Source of the DNA: Chaetorhynchus papuensis
Taxonomy: Eukaryota > Chordata > Aves > Passeriformes > Rhipiduridae
Direction: 5' to 3'
NCBI GenBank assembly: GCA_013396525.1
Contig: VWYX01001371.1
Location: 1 to 64,000, forward strand
DNA length: 64,000 nt
The notes under the pieces: generated by a model
Database searches by the model: none
Seen by the model: only the letters and a program-made list of their open reading frames with translations
What the model was told of the DNA's origin: nothing
Program-made: the position numbers and the translations under genes
Shown here: one piece after another, positions 1 to 13,600 of the stretch
Position numbering within the stretch: the stretch's first letter is position 1
Layout of the letters: each line of letters opens with the position of its first letter

Positions 1-3000
1 AACTTTAAGGATTTCAGATAGAGACCAGGCTTGCAGCACTTTCTGAATGTAACAGCACATAGGAATCCAAATTACCTTCAGTCTCTACCTACACGTAAAT
101 GATGGAAACCTCATACCTCTGTTGAACAGTTAAAGCTGCTTTCATGGAAAATGAAAAATGTGCCTTCTCACAAATAGTATTATTGTGTGCCTCAGATTTC
201 CAACAAGAATTTATCTAGAAACTGTAATCTGTAATATTGTCTTTGGTATAATCCCACCAGCACTCAGCAAATTCCTCTTATACCTGCTTAGTAAAATAAA
301 AAACTCCCTAAATTAACATCCCAGACAATCTAGAAATGTTAGAAAAAGTCTGCTCCTGAAATTAGTATCCAATACATATCAACAGTGGGTTTTAAATTTG
401 GAATAAAACCATCCCCAGCGTGCAATAAAGGAAGCCAGCAGGGCTTTCAGGGCTAAAGAGATACATCATTGCATATTGCAAACAGATACTCAAGCCTTTT
501 TCTCTCTGTCAATAAATCCTTTGGGAGAACTTTGGAATAGCAGGGACCTTGATAATGGCCCGTTAAAAAAGGAGCTATAGCAAACTCTTCACCACAGAGC
601 ACTGTAATGCACTGAGGACACGTGGGGAGCAGTTCTCCATCTGTCACTGCCCCTTCCAGAGAGAAAAAGAGGACTAAAGAAGGGAGGTGGGGGGTGAAAG
701 GCATCTGGGAAAATTTATTGCAAAATTTTTGCTGGCCCAGCCTCAGTTCTAGCACTGTAAAGTGGGTGTCACGTTCATGTATCCCCAAGATGTACCTGTA
801 GGGTTAGGATATAAAGCCTAAACCATGCCCTGGCATCGAGCTCAGGGCACTGAAACAGCCCATGAGCTGCACTTTGCAGTCTCTCCTTACCAGCAGCGTC
901 AGGAATCAGCACCAGCAAGACTGGCTCCCATGGCAAGAAACACAATGCCACGGGAACCCTGCCAGATGGGAGAACCATTTACAGCGCCTTCCAACAGCTG
1001 ATATCCCAAAGGAGACACTAAACATGACTCCAGGCTCTGCTAGATTAAAAACTGAGTCCGAGCAGTGCCAGCCTTTATCTCCCATCTTTCACAATACCGG
1101 GCACGGTTGCAACAAGCTCTCCAACAGCTCTGATGTTGTCCCCACTTTGCTGACACTGCTTTGTTGGCACAGGAGGTTGTGCCCTGTGCCCAGGAGTGCT
1201 GAGCAGGCACTGGCCTGGCCCTGCCCTGGCCCTGCCGGGTGTGTCACCGCGGGCAGGGGGCACAGTAACCCCAGGCAGTGTTATCAACGAACACACCTGG
1301 CAGCCACAAACGCCTGGCACGGACCCAGAGCTGCTGTCACCCTCCCGGTGGCACAAGGCTCTGTGGCAATCCACTTGTCCCTCCACGTGCACAGACTGCC
1401 AGCCCTGCCCTGCTGACCCACGGGCAGGACACGTCTCGTCACGCTGCTGAGGTTAAACTCAGTCCTAGTTAATCTCTTAGAACCATCAGTGCATCAGTGG
1501 CAGGATGGAACGTGAAAATCCTACCAGAATGGGGTGCAATAACTGGTAAACCTGGTATTTCCAGCCTGCAGTCAAAACAAACAGGAGAATGAAATCACAG
1601 CCCTTTTTCGTTTTGTTTTTTTTTTTTTTCTCCTTGTTTTTCTTTTTAAAGCAGCAGTCAAAAGGCCTCTTGAAGCCTTGTTTATAAGCAAACCAGTCTC
1701 AAAGGCTGGATTTGCATTGGCAGGATTTGCAGCCTGCAAAATAAACCTTTCTAGGTAGTGTTTTCCTTCTGCCCGGGAGGGAGGAATGGTTTCTAGCGCA
1801 ATTCTCCCAGTCCACATCCCTTTCCAACTCCTCTGAAGAAAGTGCCTAATTCAACACAGCTGGCCTGACCAAGGCTCCCTGGGAGCTGCTGCACTCTGGG
1901 CACGCACCTGCAGCCCTTCCTTTGGGCAGGAATGAATGGGAACACACACTGCCAGCCCACTGCCGGGGGGAATCACTGCTGCCATTCAGAGCCAGGGCAA
2001 GGGACAGAAGCTTGCCATTTCCTCGGCAGAAATCATGCCGTTTGGGAGATACTTTACCTTCTAGCTTAGTGGCTTCTGCAAAATATCTTCAGAAATTATA
2101 CTTCTTTAATCAACACTAAGGCTCCAAATTGAAGGCCAAGTTACAGTTTGAAAAAAATTCTGTGATCGAGTGATACTCATGGAATCACAGAATGGTTTGG
2201 GCTGGGAGGGACCCTAAAGATCATCTATTCCAAGCCTTCCACTAGAACTCCTAGAAAAGTGATTTTCCATTACCTATAATTTTTTCTCCAATGTCCTGTG
2301 TTCTCCATTCTCCAGGGACCTTTGTGGTACTGCTGTTTTGCATCTCTAAGTGATTAAGTGAACTAGACCACCAGCTGTGCTCAACTTTTACCCCACCCAT
2401 AACTGTCTGTCCTAACAAAAAGCCTCTGATAAGAACACTGCACTTTGGCTTCTCAAAATTGTTATTAAAATAGGAGAGCCAGAAAAGTTAAAAATTGAAA
2501 TTTCAACGGTGATGATAGTGACTTTCCATGCTTTTAAAATCTTCATCCTTTTAGCACTTGCAGTGAACAAAGCAGAAGTGTTTGCTACAATTCATGCACT
2601 TCTTTAAGGTTCTTAATTCTTTGCATTTCAGCCAAACTTCATGTACCACAAAGAAAGGACATTTGTTAATTAAGGCTTGGGATCTTAATTTGCAAAGGAA
2701 GATTTCAAAGACACAGTGAAATTAACCTGAACTCCTTGTAAAAGACATCCCTAAAATTTCCTCTGGTAGACGCAGACGTTTGGAAAAAGACTTGCCTTCT
2801 TGTGCTAGGTAAGTTCAAAGCCACTTCTTTCAGTGCTTCCTCCTGGGTGGAGCACACATCCTCCCAGCAGCTGCTGCCAACACTCCCACTGCTCCCTCAT
2901 TTTATGGCCATAAATGTGTTGTGAAGATAATGTGGTGAAAAGACAGTGAAGTGACTCTGCTGCATTGACCTGACCTCCGGACTGACCACTTACCTCAAGA

Positions 3001-4702
3001 TGCAATTTGCAATCCCACCTGATCCGCTCTCTAGAGACTCCTGAGCTTTTAGCAGAATAAAGCTTTGAAGGTTTTCCAGCTCCCTTTTCAAAAGAATTTA
3101 CAAACTTATGCACCATCACACTCTAGGATGGTTCAGGTGCTAGAACCTGACACTGCACGTTAATGAAAATGTCACAATCCGCAGACTTGAAGGGCCACAA
3201 CCAAAACCCAAGACGTGGGATATGTGGGATATTTGGGGACTGTCTGAGGAACCAATAGGATCACATTGACTCAGCAGAAAGTAATGACAATCTTCAGTTC
3301 CCTTTCAATACTGGAGATAAAATGCAGTGGGGAAAAGAAAATCACACAAAGCCAAAGATGCCCCACAGAGGTGCTGCCTGGAGCTCTGCACACTCCTGTC
3401 CTGCAGCACTCACTGCTGAGGAACTGCACATCACCTCACAACAATATATGAAAAGGGTTTATCTCTGTGCACGTCCAGGCAGCAAGGTCACTTAGATCTG
3501 TTTCAAACAACTGTCTCTATTCTTGTCTGTTCCTGATGTTTATTTTTCACTTTCAGCCTCCCACTGATGTGTCACTACCAGCACCTGACAGCTTCCAATG
3601 CTCTCATTCATCCCTGCTCTCTGCCTGAGCACTTTTTCCATTCACTTTTTCCCTACACCCTTCTGCAGCTGACTCAAACCACTCTTATCAAGCCTGAGGC
3701 TCACTGAGCATTGACTGCTCCAGGCTTAATTGCTGTGCAAAACCCAAGCAAACACCAAGTCTTAAATGTCAGCCAACAGCACCAACACCTTCCTCCCTCC
3801 ACCCGCCCTGCCAAGGATGTTATTTTCAAATCTACTAAAAAAGAGCTAATTGATGTATTCTCCTATCCATTCAACTTCACGAACAGAGATCCTACAACTT
3901 GCATAATGCCAGTTGGTTTGAACCTGCCATGAAGGCGTTTTCACAAAGATTTAAAGCTAAACCTGTTTAGTGTTTACAGCCAAACTTGGTGCTGTAATGC
4001 ACAGCTCATGTGATGGCACCAAAAAGCTCCAATTTTCTGCGATGTTAACAACAGATACATGAGGAACCACCAGCCTATCAATCCAAACACATCAAAGCAC
4101 TGCTACCTGGAAAGGAGGCCTGAAATCACTCAAGCCATAGGGAAAACTATCAGTCATAGGCAGAAATAAAAATCCTGTGATATTTTTATGATAAATAATA
4201 AACATTCATTTAGTATAAAAAATATTCAGTGCATCGGTTTTTAGCATCGAAGTTTTAATGAAATCTACTAAACAAATTCCAGGCCCTGCCAGTGTTAAAC
4301 AGGAAACTCATGGGAATTAGGAGCAGCATGCAGCATACGATATGATGAGTTCTACACCACCCCCATGATTAGGGCAGGAAGAAATCTGAATTTGTTATAA
4401 TATAACACTAAAAAATGGATCAGGCTTAAGCCACCATATTTTTCCCCAAGAAAGGAATTGGATTAATCTTCAATAATTTACCACCATTTCCATACACATA
4501 ATAAGATTCTTTTTTTCCTCCTGAAGCTGTTCAACTACGAAGACATCAACTTAAACTTGAACATGAGCAGCCACCACAAGCACCTTGTTTATTCACTGAA
4601 AGGTCAGTACAAGACAGCAGTCTCACCTTACCTGATACAAGAAGAATATTCCTGGCTCATTCTCAGTGACACAGAGAGGAAGGCAGGAACTGCTGTACTT
4701 AC
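1..4702 (-). other. IQSEC1: IQSEC1 intron 3 (partial)
   Basis: Noncoding sequence downstream of the exon 3 donor. I found no segment matching the next expected exon, which should continue from FNK with Lys-Pro-Glu and enter the SEC7 domain, so that exon is left of the window. It holds one short CR1 tail near 2.2 kb and a T-run near 1617-1630. Otherwise it is unique-looking AT-rich DNA. Confidence 0.85.
2178..2245 (-). mobile_element. CR1 LINE 3' tail fragment, minus strand
   Basis: The stretch beginning GGAATCACAGAATGGTTTGG and continuing through GACCCTAAAGATCATC is the reverse complement of the conserved 3' end of avian CR1 elements. Only about 70 bases are recognisable, as expected for strongly 5'-truncated old copies. 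It lies in intron 3 of IQSEC1, in the same orientation as the gene. Confidence 0.8.
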
Positions 4703-5967
4703 TTGTTAAAAAGATTCAGCCCAATCCTATAATGGCGTTTCCTGATAACATCGTTACTGAAGGCAGGGGAATCCCAGCTGTTTCGGGTCTCTTTGTGGTA
4801 GGTTTGTTTGCTCAAGGTTTGCTCTCTTAGGCTGTCTCTAGAAGAGGATTCTGAGCTGCAATTTATTGTATCGTTGGAGTTGGAAGTGCTGTTGATGCTG
4901 TCGTTGTCTCCGTCAGAGTAGTCAGACTCCGATTTGCTTTGCCTGTTTGCTGTGCCATTGATGGCCAAGTGACTGTCTATGGGCCTAGCCCTGTGCCTGG
5001 CCTCGGGCTCCTCCCGGGTGATGATCTTGGCAGGAATGCTGTGAGGGATGTGTTTAGGGCTGCCTTGCTGGCTGGTGATGCCTCGGTCATACGCGTTCTG
5101 TCTCTTTAACGAGCCCCTCTCCGAGCGATCGCTCAAGTCCACGGAACTGTCACTGGGCGGCTCGATAGTGAGCAGAGGGAGGTGATCCATCCTCATCCTC
5201 TGCTCCTGACATTCCAGTGATGGGGTACTCCTGCAGCTCGTATCAGTGTCTAGCTTATCATCTTTGTGGGTCATGGACCAGTACTCTTGGGAAGAGTTCA
5301 CAGTGCGGAGCCTCAAGTCCGACTCCGTGCTGGACGGTCTGTCCACGGACTGGGAGAGCGGCAGGGGTGGGGACAGCTCCTCCTCGTCGATGTACAACGT
5401 GACATCGCTGTAGGACGCCGTCATCTCGTCCAGCTTCCTGTGATCCACGTTGTGGATCGCTGGTTTGCTCGGAGCACAGCTCTCCCTCTCTATTTCCCGG
5501 CTCCGGACTTGCTCCGCACTCTGGATTTCATCCGAGTGCAGACTGCGGCAGTTCAGCGCATCGTCGATGGATTCCGCCAGGGATTTCACCTGCCTGGAAA
5601 AAGCATCCTCCAGCTCTGTTATAGCATCAGTGAAATCAGTGGACGCTGCCGGGGACTTCATCGTAGCCGTCTCCCCGAGCTCATCGCACTCCGACGGCAC
5701 CAGGGAGCCCAGCTTCGACCCATCGTTTGTAACAGAAACTTGCTTCCCTTCGAAGTAGGAGCTGTGGACTTTCTCAGGCCCTTCAAAGGAAAACTGCATT
5801 CTCATATTGGACAGGACGATGCGCCTTGACATGCGATTCTCAGACATAGAACTGCGCAGGCGCTCGAAGTTCTTGTTCATCTGATACTGGCGGAAGGCGG
5901 TCTGGATGGTGCGCGCAGCATGTCTGGTGATCAGACGGCCCCCATACTTCCGTTCTAGCATCTCCAC
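4703..5967 (-). CDS. IQSEC1: IQSEC1 exon 3 (IQ motif and Ser-rich linker), internal coding exon
   Basis: This internal exon of IQSEC1 (BRAG2/GEP100) belongs to an exchange factor that loads GTP on Arf6 in endosomal, integrin and synaptic trafficking. It reads in frame from VEMLERKYGG to GLNLFNK, 421 codons plus two bases. The acceptor CAG lies just before 5967 and the donor is GTAAGT at 4702-4697. The apparent stop after FNK is only the donor's TAAG. An IQ motif (TIQTAFRQYQMNKNF), expected to bind calmodulin, lies near residues 135-149 of the joined protein. An acidic DEEELSPPLPLS segment follows in the linker, and a Ser/Asn-rich stretch spans about 456-497. RHYRIGLNLFNK, at the end, is where the SEC7 region of the family begins. 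SEC7 and PH exons are absent, so they lie left of base 1. The assignment rests on close agreement with the remembered vertebrate IQSEC1 protein. IQSEC2 and IQSEC3 are less likely because of the linker sequence. Confidence 0.96.
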
Positions 5968-6503
5968 CTGCCACGGGAACACACGCACCCCTCGTCACTC
6001 CACGCAGCTCAGGGCAAGGTTAAAGTCTCACAAAAACATTCAGCTCTCGTAAACAATTTTAATGTGCTTTATATATACTGGTTTTGAAAGTAAGAACTCA
6101 AAGCTCCCATAATGAACTGAATAGTCATCGGCAAATTCCACCATAAAATACAAAAACTTATGAATTCCCCTCACAGATATAAGAGATTAGCAGTTGCAAT
6201 AAGTTCTTTCTTTCTTTCTTCCTTTCTGTGACAACAAAAACACCCAGGTTCCAAAATGACTCATTTTCTTAGAAAAATATTTTGCATGATTACATTCTAG
6301 TACTCTCCTGGAGCATAAAACCTCGGTTCCTAGAACTGTTTTCACTTCGAACAGTATTAACCTATCTTCTACACTTTTCTCCAGGAAGTGGGGAAGGTAT
6401 ACGGGACAAACGACAACAGAGTTAAAAGCCCCAACCGAAGTGCTGCTAGAGAAAAGCCCTCTCCCAGCTGACAGACACAAACGAGGCAACAGAGCTCAAA
6501 TAC
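5968..6503 (-). other. IQSEC1: IQSEC1 intron 2
   Basis: This short intron of 536 bp has a GTATTT donor and a CAG acceptor, in phase 0. It carries a small imperfect TTTC repeat near 6206-6230 on the plus strand. I see no further element in it. Confidence 0.9.
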
Positions 6504-6783
6504 CTGCTTATCCTGTAGGTCCGAAGAGAGTTCATAGCTCTCCGAAAGCGATCTCGACCTTTTGATGGCTTCCTCCTCGGCCTGTTTGCGCAGGATGGAG
6601 GTGGAGTGCTGGAGCTTGGGCCGGCGGGCTCGCTGCTGGCCCGGCGCGATGGAGTAGAGCCCGTAGGGGTTCTCGTAGTGCTCGGGGCTCAGGGCGGAGC
6701 TGTGCGTTATAGGGCCCTGCGGGTAGGCAGAGGGGCTATCCAGGGACGTGCCGGTCTCGCTGCTGGGAGCCTCCCCCTCAACA
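6504..6783 (-). CDS. IQSEC1: IQSEC1 exon 2, N-terminal region common to transcripts
   Basis: This 280-bp exon begins with one base completing a split Cys codon and then encodes 93 residues, from VEGEAPSSETGTS to SSDLQDKQ. The acceptor is TTGTGCAG before 6783. The donor after the CAG (Gln) codon is GTATTT at 6503-6498. Phases match on both sides: exon 1 leaves TG, which T from this exon completes to TGT (Cys), and exon 3 begins with a whole Val codon. The C-terminal half (KLQHSTSILRKQAEEEAIKR) is charged and probably helical, in line with the N-terminal coiled coil described for BRAG proteins. The middle (SPEHYENPYGLYSIAPGQQ) differs most from the mammalian protein as I remember it. In mammals this exon is also joined to other first exons. 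Confidence 0.95.
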
Positions 6784-9224
6784 CTGCACAAGGAGAGACA
6801 GCAAAAAGCCTGGGGTGAGTCCAGCACACCGAAATTCTCAACAGCAAACAGCACAGTTTGGCTTCAGTATCGTTTTGTGCAGCGGGGTTTGCTGTTCGCG
6901 TGCGGGTGTTACAGGTAACGTGGCTTTCCTGTCAAACACCACAGTTTTTGGTGTAGTTTGTGCAAGTCTCAGTCTGTCATGCCCGTGACATCTTTAGAGC
7001 ATAAGTCAAGCAGGAGAATGGAGGTTTCAAGCATTATTTAACTTTATCCACTAATTACTAATAGAATTCTGAGTAAGTCACTCAGCAACTACTCTGTAAA
7101 ATGAATGAAAACTTCTAATTTCTTATAAGATTGCTCATTTCCAAGTTGTTCCATTCAAAGTGCCAGATGCTTATTTATGTCTTTCTTTGCTTTGACAAAT
7201 AAAAGCAGTATTTTCTTACCCTTATATTACAGTTTGACATAAAAGGATTACTTTTGTGGGGATTACTCAATGGAGATTGGGATTTAAGGGATCTTGAGAG
7301 CTACGACGTTTCTAGAAACTAAAGTTGGGAAAAAGTACTTACAGGAGAAATTTCATTTATTTCCCTGCTAGTGAAAGACTGCTCCCATGGGATACTTTTG
7401 GCAGGTTTTGGAGTAAAACATCCCAAGGGACAGTGTTTCTAGCTAATGAAAGCAACATGGTTTCAAGTGAAGAAAGCACAATAGCACCTATCTGGCAAAG
7501 AAACTACTTTGTCTTCACATGAATGCTGTTATTGCTAAGGAAGAAAGGATAGGAAAAAACCCTTTTATAGTAAAAGGGTTGCACGCAGTAGGAAACATCT
7601 TAAAACCGAGCCCTAGGTGTATCCTGAAGTACTGATGACTAATAGTAATTTGGTTTTGGGTGGTGTGTACAGGAGGGCACTCTCACATTGCAATACATGC
7701 ACTTTCACTCTTCCACCTTTTCATGTTTCACAGCAGTATTTACCATCTACCTCATCCTGTGTACACAGAGCATTGATAGAAAAACGAAATTTTATTTTTT
7801 TAATCCCTCAAAAGACTCAGTAACACAATACAAGCATTTGCAGCACTTCCCCTACCTGTTGTTTTAGGAAAGGTACATCCAAACTCCAAAGAAGTAAAAT
7901 TCCACATTCCCACCACGCCCTGTATTTTTTGCCTTCATTCATATGTACTTAAAAAACAAAGCCCTGCTGTTGTCTCTCAGCTGTCCCTTCAAAAAGTACA
8001 GAGCAATTTCTGAAAGAATGTTCTCCACCGACTGAAGTAGCTGAGGGTTAACCCTGGCCAAACTCTCCCAGCTTGAACAGTGCGTACTTTTTAAAGGGAA
8101 GGAGGAAAAAAAAGCCCCTTAGATTTCTTAAAATGCTTCTATAAACATGTAAAACTGAAAGCAAGGCCTCTCTCTTTGCCCATCAAAATATGACTCCAAC
8201 CAAAAGGTATTTTCAAACATACTTAACCCAAGCTGGAAATATTTGCAGTGTGCACACACTGCTTTTTCCAAAAAGGAAGCTGACAGGAAACTAATCCCTT
8301 TCCCTCCGTGATACAGCTGGCTTTCAACTTAAAAATGATAAACTACCCAGAGTTCTGCTGGTGACATTGAAACTGTGTAACCTCCTGCTAAAAACAAACA
8401 GATCATTCTCTCTGAAGCATCCATTAAAGACATGGTATGATACTGAGCTGCTTCACGTTCTCTCTTTGAACACTGAAATTCCTTCCTCTGTTCTGCCAGC
8501 TCTAAGGCTGTGCTATTTTGGACATCACATCCTAGCTGCGAGTTTATTTGTAAGTACTTTCCATACAAGCACGGCAAATTTGTTTTGAACAGGAAGGCTG
8601 GAATTATCTTCTTAGGTTCTGTTGATGTTTTTGCCTTCCTCACCCTTGCATTGTGAACTGTTTAATAACCCTTCCATGCTGATTATAACCTCCCGTTGAC
8701 ATTTTAATAACGCTACCTTTGATGGAGCACTTAACCTTTTCCTCAACAAAAAGGGCACTGCCCTAATCAGAAGAAGTTGGAAGGACATCTGCCCGGGGTT
8801 CTGACTAAAGTTAAGGGTTTCTTCTTAATTTTTAGCTTGCCTCTTGTACTTTTTCCAGATATAAATGTGATGCTTGACTGACTGTAATGCTTGATCTAAT
8901 TTTGCTCATGGGCCACCTCTCTGCCACCTGACCTTTGAAGCATGGAAGCAATTACCTCTTACAACAGGCACAATAACAGCCCTTCAAAGCAAAGACACGT
9001 GCACAGGATTTAAGTCTTTCCCCCATTCAGCTCTTCCCGGCCTCCCAGGAGCAGCTGAAGCTCCATATGAATTATTTCATTAAAGTGAAAGAAAAGCAGC
9101 TTGCTTTCTACTTCTTCTACTTTACATATGTTTGGAGAAGACAAATACATCAACAAATATGACTTGTGTGAAGCTGTAAGAATGACAAGTTGGACTGCTC
9201 CGTTGAGGGGGAGCAGCACGGAGC

Positions 9225-10602
9225 TGGCAGAAGTGCTCACCGAGCCAAGTTCCATCATTTCCCAGCAGGCCTGGGTAACTGGAGGTTATCAAACATAAAA
9301 CACCCATCTGTACGAAGGGTGGGAAGGGGCATTTGGGGAACTCCAGTCATGCCAGCCTGTCCTCAGTGCAGGGCAGGTCACAGAGCAGGTCACCCTGAGT
9401 GCCACCACAGGGCAACCTGGAGATCAGGCCTGGCCAGCCTGGCCTTGGGAAAGGCAGGTCCTGCCTGACCAACCTGCTCTCCTCCTGTGGCGAGGTGACC
9501 TGTTCTGGTGGGTGAGGGAAAGGCTGTGGATGCTCAGCAAAGCTTTTGGCACTGTTTCCCACAACCTTGTCCCAGAGAACCTGGCTGCTCATGGCTGGGA
9601 GGGGTGCACTGCTCCCTGGGTGGGACACTGGCTGTGATGGCCGGGCCCAGGGAGGGGTGGGCAATGTGGCATCCAGCTGGGCCGGGCACCAGGGCTGTCC
9701 CCAGGGCCCAGTGCTGGCAGCAGCTCTGTTCAATACCTTTATCAAAAACCTTGGCGGGGCGAAAGAGGGCCCTCGGTCGGTTTGCAGATGACACCAAGCT
9801 GGGCTGGGTGTGGCTCTGCTGGAGGGCAGGGAGCTCTGCAGAGGGCTCGGGACAGGCTGCGGCCATGGGCCCAGGCCAGCGGTGTGAGGGTCAACAAGGC
9901 CAAGTGCTGAGTCCTGCGTGACCCTCTGCAGCTCCAGGCTGCGGGATGAACAGCTGGAAAAGCTGGGAAAGGCCCTGGAGTGCTGGTGACAGTGACTGGA
10001 CATGAGCCCAGGGGTGCCCAGGTGGGCAAGAGGCCAGTGGTCCCTGGGCTGTGCCAGCCATGGTGTGGCAGCAGGACCAGGGCAGTGCCCGTCCCCTGTG
10101 CTGGGCACTGCTGAGGCCACACCTCAGATCCTGGGGTCAGTTCTGGGCCCTTTGCTCCAAAACAGACCTTGAGGGGCTGGAGCCTGTCCAGGGAAGGGGC
10201 AGGAGCCCCAGGAGTGGCTGAGGGAGCTGGGAAAGGGGCTCAGCCTGGAGCAAAGGAGGCTCAGGGGGGACCTTGTGGCTCTGCACAGCTCCCTGACAGG
10301 AGGGGGCAGCCGGGGGGGGTCGGGCTCTGCTGCCAGGGAACAGGGACAGGAGGAGAGGGAACGGCCTCAGGCTGGGCCAGGGGAGGCTCAGGGTGGATAT
10401 TGGGGAAATTCCTTCCTGGAAAGGGCTGTCCAGGCCTGGCACAGCTGCCCAGGGCAGGAGTGCAGTCCCCATCCCTGGAGGGGTTTAAAAGCCACGTGGA
10501 TGTGGCACCTGGGGACAGGGGTCAGGGGTGGCCTTGGCAGTGCTGGGGGAATGGTTGGGCTCAGTGGCCTGAGAGGGCTTCTCCAAGCCAGCAGTTCTGT
10601 AA
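9225..10602 (+). mobile_element. Degenerate, 5'-truncated CR1 LINE
   Basis: A CR1 non-LTR retrotransposon copy covering the end of the reverse transcriptase region and the 3' end. Broken reading frames show reverse-transcriptase traces: a LTEPSSII..QQAWVTG segment near 9230-9285, EGKAVD near 9510-9530, and the catalytic FADDTKLG box near 9784-9808. Further on come the conserved CR1 3' segments (GGAAATTCCTTCCTGGAAAG near 10404, CCCCATCCCTGGAGGGGTTT near 10468). It ends in a decayed GGGCTTCTCCAAGCCAGCAG and GTTCTGTAAC tail. Frames change repeatedly and stops are present, so it is dead. It is GC-rich compared with the intron around it and lies antisense to IQSEC1. Confidence 0.9.
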
Positions 10603-13600
10603 CTCCTACACACGCTCAGAACACGAACCAGTCACTGCAGGGTTACAAGGGTGGTTTTTATCTCTCCACTTATTAAAACTGCCAACACACAAAAATGTCA
10701 AGGATTCTGCTCCGGGCTTGCAGCAAGAACCAGGAGAAGCCTCCCTGGGACTGAGGGAGTAGCTGAGACACCTCTCTAGCACTGCTTCACTTCCACACCC
10801 TGCACACACTGTCTGATGGGTGAGAAATTGAGTACATTAAGCACACTACAAAAATGGACAATGTAATATTCATGCTTTTATTTTATATAAATATATAGAG
10901 TATTAAATAAATGTTAATTAAAAGTCCCAACTGGAATTAGAAATAGCTCCTTAATAAAGGTCTCCAATTTGAGGCATCTGCTACCTACCAGACATGTCCA
11001 GAACAATTACTGATAATTTCATTGTTTAAAAAAAAATCTAGGGGATTAATTTGATTCATCTCCCTGCAATGTGCAACTGCATATTACTAGTGAGCCCAGG
11101 AATCTGTTGAATATTCTAATTGTGTAATATTAGGGGAATGCAAAACAGTTGAAATTAACCTAGAAGTCCAATTGTTTTATTACAGTCCTGTTTCAGCAGA
11201 AAATAGACATTCATTATCTGCCAAGCCAGAAGAAGTGAAAGGTTGCTTGCAAGTATTTCACAAAGAAGCAGAGAATGGAAGAGCTAAAGAATGAAAATTA
11301 AATATTTAAAAATAATTAGTAGTATTAATATGACTTTGACTGAACAAAAATTTAAAATAGAGTCATTGAAAAACTTTATACAACTAAATTGCTTTTTGAA
11401 ACAGTGGCCAGCACTGACTGAATCGGTGTTTTATCAGAAACTGAAAATTTCTTCCTGCATAAACCTCAGCTTGTAATACTGTTAAAAAAAATCCCCAAAC
11501 ACAACAACAGGGAAGAAGAAAGGCTCAGAGAAAAACAGAAGCATGCTATATGCAGGACTTTTAACACATTGCCATAGAGATGTAAAACCCCTGTGAAAAT
11601 CAGATGGCTTTCTGTAATGACTGTAACCCGGTATTCCCCAGCTGCACTCAGGCCTTTTCTCCCATTTTGTCTGGGAACGGCTCCTGCAGGAGCCGAGCCA
11701 CACACCCTGCAAACAGTTTTAAATGGGAATCCAGGGGCTGGAGCGGCAGATGTGGGAGAGGGTGGGATGTGCTGGCTTTGGGAGAGGCACCCAGGCCGGA
11801 TTTACTGTGCCAGGCCAGGCACAGCTCCCTGCTCTGCAGCCCGGGGTGGCTCGGAGGCAGCGATGCCAGGAGCTGCTCTGGTGACTCATTTGCCCAGATG
11901 TCACAGCTGAGCGATGCTGCAGGGCTGCAGCTCTGCACCAGGGGAGCAACAGCAGAGCCCGGCTGACAAAAAGGGGAGGAGATGCTGTTGCTAGGAAAAA
12001 TTCTACAGTCATTTCCCACAATTCAGGGGATGAGTTCGTGTCAAGAACTACCTACTAAGAAGCAGCTCTGTGTCCTCTCTCCCTCTCCAGCTGTGTGGTT
12101 AGCCATGACCAAAGCGAAACATTTCCTCTCCAGGCATTTCAGCAGCACAAACCTGGCACGTCTTCTCTTCCCCAGCTCTCATTTTACACTTTCAATCATT
12201 ACTTCTTACTGTAATTAGCACCAGTACACTAAATCCAGTACCATATCTTAAAACAATAACATCTTATTCAGGATGTTTGACTATCTACTGTTATTCTTTA
12301 TTTTTCACTTTATATTCACACCTTCCCTTTCCTTGAAATCTTGTCAAACTATTAGCAAAACTAAAAATAAGCACAATAAAGACAAAATTTTGAAAACAAG
12401 AGAACATTAACATTTCAGCTTAAAATGGAAATCTGAAAAAAGATCTGAATTCCAGTAAGGAGCAAACCCAAGCTTTTCCATGAGTACAGACTTGTCTGTT
12501 CCACTGACTAATGGCAAAATGACCAGAGGAGCTGCTGGTTTGGATGCAGGGCACAAGAATTTATCTGTCAAAGAAACTATACTATGAAACACAGACATTT
12601 GATAACCAGAAAAGCAGAAAGTCCCTCTCCTCCTGAGGCCCAGAACCTTATCTTTAGAACTACGTGCATATAAAAAGGAAGTACATAACAATAACATCAC
12701 ATGCAAGGAATGATTCAGTGCTGCCTCTCACCCCAGAAACCCCACAGTTTACAAGCAGTCAAGTGTCCCTGTTCATTTTTATAACTAAAATATGAAGATA
12801 ATGGGAACATATGCTCACAGAAATCATCCAAATGTTCAAACCAGTTTGTTGCAGACTTAGTTTGGAACAAAGAAATGAAACATGTTTCTAAATAATGCAA
12901 ATGCCAAACCCAAACTGCATGCAACATTTTAAAATAGAACCAAGAAGGAAAAAAACCCTCCCAGCAGAACAGAGCAAATGCCTGAGAAGCTGTTATACCA
13001 ATGAGCATTCTCTGAAATCAGTATTATTTTCATCACTCTTTTAGAATGGACTTTCAACAGTGTAATATAAAGACATGAAATTGAAAACAGGCCCTAACTG
13101 GATAGAACACGCATGAGAACCAATCAGCATTATATTAATCCTGTAAAAAAATTGTTTTGGACACAAAGAGAAGTATGACAATATAATAAGTTTGTGCTGT
13201 TACATCTTTAAAGACTTTTCCAGAGCATTTTAGGTCCTTAGAAGCATGAACACAAGTTCAAGGGCACACAGAATAAATTTCTTTTCTTCTGCACTGTGGA
13301 AAGGCAGCACGAGTATGACAAATACAGCAACAAAAACATGCCCAGCTTAAAATTCTAGTCAGCACAAGGTGATAAAGCCACTCAGCTTGGCCATGACAAT
13401 CCAAGGGCTCTGGTTTTTGGGCAGCAGGAAGGTTTTAAAGCAGGGCTGTGGCAGAGCAGCAGTAAAACTCCAGGTAGTCAGCACAGCCTGAATTCAAATT
13501 GAGCTTAATGAAGAATCAATACTTAATTTTATTTGTTGGAACAGTGAAGCATTTGCATGAATGGTTCTTCATAAAATTCCTCAGCCAAATCCATCCCTTC

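Noticed and set aside
9347..10122. A 257-codon minus-strand frame
   Set aside because: It is antisense to a decayed CR1 element, GC-rich, and shows no recognisable domain.
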